Assembly: GCF_026626305.1 (NCBI RefSeq)
Contig: NZ_JAPNUE010000015.1
Coordinates: forward strand, 1 to 60,736
Reading direction: 5' to 3'
DNA: 60,736 nt
From: Frigidibacter sp. RF13
Lineage (GTDB): Bacteria > Pseudomonadota > Alphaproteobacteria > Rhodobacterales > Rhodobacteraceae
Shown here: positions 55,116 through 60,736 of the stretch, piece after piece
Numbering within the stretch: position 1 is the first letter of the stretch
How the letters are laid out: every line of letters starts with the position of its first letter
Translations under genes and position numbers: made by a program
Notes under the pieces: model-generated
Told to the model about the DNA's origin: nothing
The model's input: the letters and a program-made list of their open reading frames with translations, nothing else
Databases searched by the model: none

Positions 55116-55741
55116 GCGGGCTGATCACCGAGCTTGCCCGCGTGATTCAGGTCGCCAAGTCGTGGCTGAACCGCGAGCTGACCGAGGAGGAGACGCGTCT
55201 TGTCGTCGCCTGGTACGAGCGCGAGCAGCAGATGAGCAACGAGGCGATGGGCAAGCTGAACACCGGGCTTGCGGCCGCTTCTGCGGTGATCGCCGAAGGC
55301 CGGACCGCGGCGGAGCGGGCGATGCAATCGGCACTCGCCTCTGTCGCACGCGATGAAGCTCAGACCCTGTCGGGTGCGGCGCAGGCCGCTGCATCCGTAG
55401 GTGCGACGGAAGCCCCGGGCGGGCCGAAATCGCTCTCTCGGCTGGAGGAACGGACTTTACAGATGCTGCTTGAAAACCACCTGCCCGGCCCGGGCGCCGC
55501 GCCCCCGGCGCAGGAACTGCAATCGCTTGCCCATCTCCTGGCCGAACTGATCCGTATCGAGGTCACGGCGGCGGTCGACATGAAGTTGCTGCAGGCCGAG
55601 GCGCGGATCGAAAAGCGGCTGAATGAAGTGACGGAGACCGCGATCCGTATCTGCAACGAACTTTCGGCTGAAATCCGCGAACAGCTTGCCGCCGCGCTGC
55701 AGGCTGAAGGCCGCCGCGCGGCCACGAAGAAGTCCGCCTGA
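55112..55741 (+). CDS. Unknown 209-aa coiled-coil protein of the R-body locus
   Basis: Translationally coupled to the 109-aa gene by an ATGA overlap. Long Ala/Glu-rich helices throughout, from VAWYEREQQMSNEAMGKLNT to MKLLQAEARIEKRLNEVTET and IREQLAAALQAEGRRA, suggesting a rod-like or oligomeric helper. No signal peptide. No family recognised. It is followed 61 nt later by the tandem RebB genes. Confidence 0.75.
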   Translation: MSGLITELARVIQVAKSWLNRELTEEETRLVVAWYEREQQMSNEAMGKLNTGLAAASAVIAEGRTAAERAMQSALASVARDEAQTLSGAAQAAASVGATEAPGGPKSLSRLEERTLQMLLENHLPGPGAAPPAQELQSLAHLLAELIRIEVTAAVDMKLLQAEARIEKRLNEVTETAIRICNELSAEIREQLAAALQAEGRRAATKKSA

Positions 55742-55802
55742 CGGCCGACAAACCCAAATCCGGTCAACCCTGACAAGTGGCCCTATAGCGAAGGAAAGAC
55801 AG

Positions 55803-56126
55803 ATGGTCTCCAACACTCCTGTGAACAGCCAGATCACCGATGCGGTGACCCAGACGAACGTGACGGTCGTCGCCGGTGCACCCGCGATGGCGATGGGCAG
55901 CATCTACCAGACGATGGCTCATTCGACGGGCATCCTCATGCAGAATGCCGTTGCCGCGACCCAGCAGCAGAATGCGCTGAGCCAGGCGGCGGCGAACCAG
56001 GGCGTGATGCAGATCTACAGCCTCGACACGACCGCTGTCGCCGGGGCGTCCGAAAAGGTCGGCCAGACCGGCCTGCCTGACAATATGAGCGGCCTTCTGA
56101 CCGTTCTGAAAGCCTTCCGCGGCTGA
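55803..56126 (+). CDS. rebB: RebB-family R-body structural protein (first of three tandem)
   Basis: 107 aa. RebB domain complete: NSQITDAVTQTNVTVVAGAP, AMGSIYQTMAHSTGILMQNA, QQQNALSQAAANQGVMQIYS and a conserved C-terminal GLLTVLKAFRG. ATG follows GAAGGAAAG. Most diverged of the three copies. These proteins assemble into the ribbon of the R-body in known systems. Confidence 0.94.
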   Translation: MVSNTPVNSQITDAVTQTNVTVVAGAPAMAMGSIYQTMAHSTGILMQNAVAATQQQNALSQAAANQGVMQIYSLDTTAVAGASEKVGQTGLPDNMSGLLTVLKAFRG

Positions 56127-56168
56127 GGCCCGGATAGACCCCCGAGTCCCTTACCACAGGAGTAACAG

Positions 56169-56492
56169 ATGACTTGGCCTACCCCCGTGAACAGCCAGAT
56201 TACCGATGCGGTGACACAGTCGAACGTCAAAGTCGTGGGCGAGGCACCCGCGATGGCGATGGGCACGGTCTATCAGACCATGGCCCATTCGACCGGCATC
56301 CTGTTCCAGAACGCGGTCGCCGCCGCCCAGCAGCAGAATGCTCTGGCCCAGGCCGCTGCGAACCAGGGCGTGATGCAGATCTACAGCCTCGACACGACCG
56401 CGACGGCGGGCGCGTCGGAAAAGATCGGTCAGGTCGGTGTCGCCGACAATCTGACTGGCCTTCTCACCGTCCTGAACGCCTTCAAGAGCTGA
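56169..56492 (+). CDS. rebB: RebB-family R-body structural protein (second tandem copy)
   Basis: 107 aa, begins MTWPTPVNSQITDAVTQSNV. It differs from the third copy at only 7 of the first 106 positions, and by DNA as well, so a recent duplication or gene conversion is evident. A GGAGTAACAG motif ends just before the ATG. 42 nt follow the first copy. Confidence 0.94.
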   Translation: MTWPTPVNSQITDAVTQSNVKVVGEAPAMAMGTVYQTMAHSTGILFQNAVAAAQQQNALAQAAANQGVMQIYSLDTTATAGASEKIGQVGVADNLTGLLTVLNAFKS

Positions 56493-56540
56493 CGCCAGAC
56501 CGGCCGACGCATTTTCACCTGAGAGAGAGAGGAGTAACCT

Positions 56541-56885
56541 ATGACTTGGCCTACCCCCGTGAACAGCCAGATCACCGACGCGGTGACCCAATCCAACGTC
56601 AAGGTCGTGGGCGAGGCGCCTGCGATGGCGCTGGGCACGATCTACCAGACGATGGCCCATTCGACCGGCATCCTGTTCGAAAATTCGGTCGCCGCCGCCC
56701 AGCAGCAGAACGCGCTGAGCCAGGCCGCCGCGAACCAGGGCGTGATGCAGATCTACAGCCTCGACACGACCGCAACAGCGGGCGCGTCCGAAAAGATCGG
56801 CCAGACCGGCGTTGCCGACAACATGACCGGTCTTCTGACCGTGCTGAACGCCTTCAAACAGCGCCCCCCGGCGGGATCGATCTGA
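56541..56885 (+). CDS. rebB: RebB-family R-body structural protein (third tandem copy)
   Basis: 114 aa, with a C-terminal extension QRPPAGSI after AFK. GAGAGGAGTAACCT precedes the ATG. Near-identical to the second copy. Last gene of the R-body locus; a strong hairpin starts 15 nt downstream. Confidence 0.94.
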   Translation: MTWPTPVNSQITDAVTQSNVKVVGEAPAMALGTIYQTMAHSTGILFENSVAAAQQQNALSQAAANQGVMQIYSLDTTATAGASEKIGQTGVADNMTGLLTVLNAFKQRPPAGSI

Positions 56886-56900
56886 AGGATCGCGGTGAAG

Positions 56901-56926
56901 GACGGGCGCCCTCAGGGGCGCCCGTC
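56901..56926 (+). terminator. Terminator of the R-body operon
   Basis: GACGGGCGCCC (56901-56911) pairs perfectly with GGGCGCCCGTC (56916-56926) around TCAG; a short T-rich tail follows. It lies 15 nt after the third RebB stop. Confidence 0.8.
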
Positions 56927-56999
56927 TTGCGTGGAATTGGCCGCGATCTCATCGGTAGGATCGCTGCGGCGGCAGCGCTGGTTTCCAGATGTTTGAGGT

Positions 57000-57075
57000 T
57001 GGCAGGGGCAGCAGGGCTCGAACCCGCGACCTACGGTTTTGGAGACCGTCGCTCTACCAGCTGAGCTATACCCCT
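57000..57075 (-). tRNA. tRNA-Trp (CCA)
   Basis: Read leftward, acceptor AGGGGTA pairs with TGCCCCT (T-G wobble), D-loop AGCTCAGCTGGTAGAGC, anticodon stem CGGTC... with loop carrying CCA, T-arm GCGGGTTCGAGCCCTGC, discriminator G and encoded CCA (57000-57002). In many alphaproteobacteria this tRNA lies between tuf and secE; here it borders the R-body locus. Confidence 0.96.
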
Positions 57076-57256
57076 AGGCCTGAGCGGGGGTTACGGCATG
57101 GCCGGAGGGAGGTCAAGAGGGTTGGCAGAGAAGTGCGTAGCAGTAGGGCCTGTGTCGCAGGTCGAAGCTGAGCCCCGCCAATCGACCTATCTACTTGCCG
57201 CGCGCCTGTTCGTTGAGGCGGTCGAATGGGTCGGCATTGCGGCCCCGCGTGCTCGC

Positions 57257-58552
57257 CTACGAAACGCCGCTCTTGCCGGTCAGCCATTCGAGTATCGGCG
57301 GCACGCGCTGGACCGGGCTTGATGCTGCAACTACCGGGTCGAGTCTGGTCGGCTCGGTTGGGTACCGTGCCGTGGTGACCTGCGTCGGTCGCATCGTCGG
57401 CGCCGGGGCCGGGCGATGCACGACTGACGGCGACGAGGACCAGCCCACCTGCCGCGCTGGCGTTGGTCTGGCGGGCAGGAATAGACCAAAGAGGCCTTTC
57501 AGAGCAGTGCCAAAACCCGACAAGACTGCGAAGAGCAGTGACAGACCGAGCAAGGTCCAGCCGAGCTCGACGCCGTTGCGGATCGCAATGATCGAAAGGA
57601 TGATCAGCCCGAGATAGACGGTCGGGGCCAGAATCCGGCGCAGCCCGAGCGCAGACCAGGATCTTGCAATTGTCGAGGGAAGAAAGAACAACGCGCCGAA
57701 CGGTCCAAAGCCGACGGTGGCACCAAGCCGCAGTGCGGCGTCAAGCTTGCCGTTGGCCCCCGGTGCCTGTGCCTGGAGTTCAGGGGCCGGAGGTGCGGGC
57801 GCCCAAGCGGGACGCTGTTCTCGCGGTGGCACGGCGCTACGGGGCGTTCCCGGTCTGGGCAGCTCGCGGGGGCTCCTGAGGCTCCAGAGGAACTTGGCCA
57901 GGGTAATCCCGGCAAGACCGCCGGTCAGCCAGCTGAAGAACCAGACGAGCGTCGGCCCGAAGTCTTTGCTGGGGGCGAGCTTCGCCTCGCGCCCCGCAAC
58001 CCAAGGCGTGATCACCGCAAAATCCGGAGCTTTGGCCAGGCCGGACGCTCCGACCGCCTGTGAGATGAGGTTGTCAAAATCACTGTCATGGTCTTCTTCG
58101 CCGGTCAGGGCGAAGGAATACGGATTGTCGGCTAGCTTTGCGGGATGCGCAGCAGCGTAGCTTTCAAAGGCATCGACTTCATCCTCGGGCACAAGGGCGA
58201 CGGCACGTAGAATTCCCTGGTCGCCGACTTTACCGGGGTCGAAGAGGAAGTAGAGATTGCGAACCTCATCCGAGTCTGTCCCCTTACCGCGATGCCGCAA
58301 GGTCAGCCGGGAGGTCCGGGCTGAATCAACCCAGACGCCAAGATTCACCTCGTCTTCGAACCTATCATTCCGGCCTGGTGCATAATCCTTGAGAGCGATC
58401 AGCGCGGGAGCGCCAGCCGCCAGCGAGGCGGCCTTGTCGGCCTCGACCACCCGTTCAAGGGCCAAAAGCCCGAACCCCACCCCGACACTGAGCATGGTCA
58501 TAACCGCGAAGACCCGCCAGGGCGCTAACAAAAGATGGAAGATATTCAGCAT
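57257..58552 (-). CDS. Large membrane protein of unknown function, 431 aa
   Basis: From ATG 58552 (MLNIFHLLLAPWRVFAVMTM). One hydrophobic segment lies near the N-terminus, a periplasm-like region of about 190 residues follows (YAPGRNDRFEDEVNLGVWVD), then a helix near residue 220 (LVWFFSWLTGGLAGITLAKF), a Pro/Ala linker, and two or three further helices (YLGLIILSIIAIRNGVELGW). C-terminal ~80 residues are Pro/Ala-rich. I do not recognise a family. The preceding 58553 region includes a GGGGGGCGG ribosome-site-like stretch. Confidence 0.6.
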   Translation of the reverse strand: MLNIFHLLLAPWRVFAVMTMLSVGVGFGLLALERVVEADKAASLAAGAPALIALKDYAPGRNDRFEDEVNLGVWVDSARTSRLTLRHRGKGTDSDEVRNLYFLFDPGKVGDQGILRAVALVPEDEVDAFESYAAAHPAKLADNPYSFALTGEEDHDSDFDNLISQAVGASGLAKAPDFAVITPWVAGREAKLAPSKDFGPTLVWFFSWLTGGLAGITLAKFLWSLRSPRELPRPGTPRSAVPPREQRPAWAPAPPAPELQAQAPGANGKLDAALRLGATVGFGPFGALFFLPSTIARSWSALGLRRILAPTVYLGLIILSIIAIRNGVELGWTLLGLSLLFAVLSGFGTALKGLFGLFLPARPTPARQVGWSSSPSVVHRPAPAPTMRPTQVTTARYPTEPTRLDPVVAASSPVQRVPPILEWLTGKSGVS

Positions 58553-58727
58553 GCAACCCGCCCCCCTTTTGAGATCCGGCTTGGGGCCCAATACGGCGCA
58601 ATTTGAGCACACGTTAGATGGTTTTTGTTGATCGGAAATTCACTCAAAAGTTGCCGTCAGGCCAATGCTTCAGCAGCGTGAGTGCGTCAGATTTGAGGCA
58701 GGGCGTTCGGGCGGCCACTCTGTCCGT

Positions 58728-58907
58728 TCAGCTGAAAATCCGCTGCCGACGGTCGGACGCAACCGCAACGATACAGCTTCCGGGGCGCCTGGCGCGGAGT
58801 TGGGCCGTCACGCCCAGCACAATGCCTGGCCGACCGCCGCGCAGTACCGCCCCGTCAGCGGCGGCCGCAAGGGTCAAGGCGGCCATCAGAACAATGTGCG
58901 CGTTCAT
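58728..58907 (-). CDS. Possible small secreted protein, 59 aa
   Basis: MNAHIVLMAALTLAAAADG is a convincing Sec-type signal, followed by a short basic mature part (VLRGGRPGIVLGVTAQLRAR). The ribosome site is weak (GAGAT). No family recognised. Confidence 0.35.
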   Translation of the reverse strand: MNAHIVLMAALTLAAAADGAVLRGGRPGIVLGVTAQLRARRPGSCIVAVASDRRQRIFS

Positions 58908-59245
58908 CGGATCTCAGCTTGCCCGGGCAATGGGCGGTTGGGCGGCTACCGACCCGGGGGCGCACTCTTCCTGTGCTTTAGGTGTAAAACCCATACCTTT
59001 GATCCTGTGAAATGCGCCGAGGACGAGGCGCCCATTGCAACCGGCGCTGCCGATCTGGCTGATGGAGAAGCGGAGTCTCTCCTCTGCGGCGACCTGCAAA
59101 TTCTTGCTAAAGTCCGACCATAGTCATTTCCACGGTGCCCAATCAACGCGCGCGGGTCTTGGCACCCCTCTTCTTGACCTTGGTCAGGTTGACCCGGCGG
59201 CGCGGGGAAAACATAGTGGGCATCACGACTCGTTTGGAAAGAGAC
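58908..59245. other. Intergenic stretch
   Basis: No gene is supported; overlapping frames exist on both strands but lack ribosome sites and family features. It contains no clear tRNA, repeat or operator. Confidence 0.4.
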
Positions 59246-59269
59246 GGGCCGCCCCTGACGGGACGGCCC
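59246..59269 (-). terminator. Terminator after the small secreted gene at 59291
   Basis: GGGCCGCCCC (59246-59255) pairs with GGGACGGCCC (59260-59269); leftward the stem is followed by CGTCTCTTTCC. The same GGGCCGYCC stem type recurs at 59839 and 60635. Confidence 0.6.
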
Positions 59270-59290
59270 TTGAGTGATCCGGGCGCGCGC

Positions 59291-59524
59291 TCAATTCAGG
59301 ATTGCGCGGATCTGCGGACCAATTTCGCCATTCTCGGAACTGTGGAGCGCCGATGCGAGAGCAGCACGCTGCGCATCCGTCAAGTTTGACAGATCGGCGC
59401 CGGGAACGGTGGCGCGGATCTCTGCCTCGGCGGTCGGGGGCAGAAGCTGCGGAACCGGCGTGAAGGCAAAGGCGGAGGGCGCGAGCGCGAGGGCGGCGAA
59501 GGTAGCGAGGGTGAAGGTTTTCAT
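59291..59524 (-). CDS. Small secreted protein, 77 aa
   Basis: MKTFTLATFAALALAPSAFA is a Sec signal, cleaved after AFA. The mature ~57 residues share PGADLSNLTDAQRAALASAL with the paralogue at 59903 and end SSENGEIGPQIRAILN. No known family. The ribosome site is GGAAAG upstream. Probably periplasmic or exported. Confidence 0.8.
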   Translation of the reverse strand: MKTFTLATFAALALAPSAFAFTPVPQLLPPTAEAEIRATVPGADLSNLTDAQRAALASALHSSENGEIGPQIRAILN

Positions 59525-59838
59525 CGGTCTTTCCTTTCAGTTCCAAGGGGCTGTCGTTGCCCGGTAAGCAACAAATGGCATCGGATCGGGGCGGAGAAAA
59601 CCCATGCCAACCAGCTGATTTCACTTGAAAATCATGCCATTGACAGATGCAGTTCTTGCCCTATGGGAACGGGCTTGTCGTATGATGAGGAGGTTTCGGA
59701 ACATTCTGTCCGAAATATTGGCTTCAGCGGGAAATCGTTCGCCGCCCCCGGCGCGGCCCCCAACCCTGCCTTGCAGCTAACGCATGCCACTTCGCTATGC
59801 GGGCCAGTGTGCGCGAATGCGCAACCGTACAAGAAAAA

Positions 59839-59860
59839 GGGCCGCCCGATGGGGCGGCCC
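59839..59860 (-). terminator. Intrinsic terminator of the gene at 59903
   Basis: GGGCCGCCC (59839-59847) pairs with GGGCGGCCC (59852-59860); read leftward, the stem is followed by a T-run (CTTTTTCTT). Classical intrinsic terminator. Confidence 0.8.
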
Positions 59861-59902
59861 GTGCGGCAGGGAGCTGCCGGGGTAGGCATGTGCTGCCGTC
59901 GA

Positions 59903-60220
59903 TCAGCGATCGTCCGAGCCTTTGGTCGTATTGTTCGTCGCAGACACATAGGTCGCGAAGTCGGCGGCGCGCGATGCGTCAACCGAGGAGGTGCTGAGGA
60001 TCGAGCGGATGTTCTGACCGACCTCATTGTTTTCCGAGCTGTAGAGCGCCGAAGCGAGGGCCGCACGCTGGGCGTCGGTCAGGTTCGACAGATCGGCGCC
60101 CGGCACGACGGCGCGGATCGCTGCCTCGTCCGCTGCGGACAGGATCTGATGCGAGGGCGCCATGGCAAAAGTCGGTGCGGCAAGCGCGGCGAGGACGGTG
60201 GCGAGAACAATGCGTTTCAT
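59903..60220 (-). CDS. Small secreted protein, 105 aa, paralogue of the 59291 gene
   Basis: From ATG 60220: MKRIVLATVLAALAAPTFA is the signal peptide. It shares PGADLSNLTDAQRAALASAL and SSENNEVGQNIRSIL with the 77-aa paralogue and then has a longer Thr/Asp-rich tail. GAAAGGAAC precedes the start. Function unknown; a conserved helical unit with a periplasmic place is all that can be inferred. Confidence 0.82.
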   Translation of the reverse strand: MKRIVLATVLAALAAPTFAMAPSHQILSAADEAAIRAVVPGADLSNLTDAQRAALASALYSSENNEVGQNIRSILSTSSVDASRAADFATYVSATNNTTKGSDDR

Positions 60221-60634
60221 GGTGAGTTCCTTTCGGTTTTCGATGTGGGGCGGAGCGTCGTGCTCCGATGCAGCCAAGATGGGGCGTCGGCGTGAGAAAG
60301 AGAAATCACCCTATGCTCCCGAAAACTCACGGAAATTTTCCCTTGACGTGAGGCTTCGCAGGACAGGGGCCACAGGCGGCTGCGAAACATCAAGAAAAGT
60401 TGGCGCTGGCGCGTTACACCCTCACCCTTTTCCGTGTCGTGCTGCGTGATCTGTGCGTGGTTTCGGGGTGTGCAGGTCGTATCTGCGCCGGCGCACATCC
60501 CATCGGCGGGGCCAAAAAGGCGAAAACCGCCACCCTCCTCGCGGTTTCCGGTGCGACTCGCGGGTACGCAGAAAGTGCCTGCCGCCAACGTACGGGCGAT
60601 CTTGCTGTCGCTGCAGGGGCTGCCCCAAAGCGAA
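60221..60634. other. Intergenic region
   Basis: About 410 nt with no supported gene. The leftward promoter of the 59903 gene should lie near 60221-60350, where GC content drops (GGAAATTTTCCCTTGACGTG). Confidence 0.4.
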
Positions 60635-60657
60635 GGGCCGCCCAAAGCGGGCGGCCC
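60635..60657. terminator. GC-rich hairpin with T-run
   Basis: GGGCCGCCC (60635-60643) pairs with GGGCGGCCC (60649-60657), flanked by AA and TTTTCTTT. The T-run follows on the plus strand; leftward it lies 50 nt beyond the edge gene's stop and could terminate it too. Confidence 0.65.
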
Positions 60658-60710
60658 TTTTCTTTCCTCCGTCCGGGGCGTTAGCCCTGTCCGGTATCGG
60701 ATGTCCTGAG

Positions 60711-60736
60711 TTACTTCAGGATCTTCGAGACGACGC
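60711..60736 (-). CDS. Edge gene, probable C-terminus of elongation factor Tu
   Basis: Reading leftward from the window edge, the last codons give VVSKILK and a TAA stop at 60711-60713. The pattern GxGVVxKxL closes EF-Tu proteins, and tuf usually lies close to tRNA-Trp in alphaproteobacteria, which fits its position. Only 8 codons are visible, so the call is tentative. Confidence 0.4.

Noticed and set aside
56989..57171. Short coding frame through tRNA-Trp
   Set aside because: A complete tRNA cloverleaf with encoded CCA occupies this sequence, so the frame is accidental.
58618..59123. Overlapping plus-strand frames between the membrane protein and the small secreted genes
   Set aside because: Composition is erratic, ribosome sites are absent and the frames conflict with each other; only a minus-strand 59-aa candidate had a plausible signal peptide.

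Overview
The window looks like chromosomal DNA of a high-GC alphaproteobacterium, most probably a member of the Rhodobacteraceae. This is inferred from gene content (an MbfA-type iron exporter with an Irr-like operator, RibH2-type lumazine synthase, kpsE/kpsT-type capsule export, polyamine-type ABC clusters) and from short terminator-linked repeats at gene ends; no marker gene in the window fixes the genus.

Layout. 1-3642 is the 3' part of a very long calcium-binding repeat protein, probably a secreted surface protein. 3643-11000 is a gene-sparse regulatory stretch: two tandem membrane-anchored LytTR regulators, two paralogous IclR-like winged-helix proteins facing apart, a LysR regulator and a row of very small genes. 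11017-11554 is an internally deleted, nonsense-mutated IS3-family element. 12112-14393 holds a DUF5681 gene and a ParB-domain DNA methyltransferase, a pair usually seen in prophages. 15707-24242 is a complete type I-C CRISPR-Cas locus (cas3-cas5c-cas8c-cas7c-cas4-cas1-cas2) plus an array of 11 repeats and 10 spacers whose last two repeats are decayed. 24291-27634 carries TTCCCTGTTA-type repeats and a DUF3489-DUF2924-large serine recombinase cassette, ending beside tRNA-Gln. The stretch from about 11 to 27.7 kb therefore has an accessory, island-like character.

27843-50328 is ordinary metabolic and transport DNA: a YhiN-type flavoprotein, kdsA with capsule-export genes, nhaA, a YtcJ-type amidohydrolase divergent from a four-gene polyamine-type ABC transporter, an MFS transporter, ornithine cyclodeaminase family enzyme, HAD hydrolase, two EamA transporters, YaiI, S-formylglutathione hydrolase, an AEC transporter, nitroreductase, mbfA with an ICE-like operator, a TetR gene with three nearby operator-like repeats, and ribH behind an FMN riboswitch.

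50753-56885 is the most distinctive system: an R-body (RebB, 'killing trait') locus. A Crp/Fnr-type regulator and a small sigma-like factor precede one RebB protein, four proteins I do not recognise (287, 465, 109 and 209 aa) and three tandem near-identical RebB proteins, all on one strand and closely packed, closed by a strong hairpin. It ends next to tRNA-Trp. Beyond that lie a large membrane protein, two paralogous small secreted proteins with matching terminators, and at the very edge a C-terminus that resembles EF-Tu.
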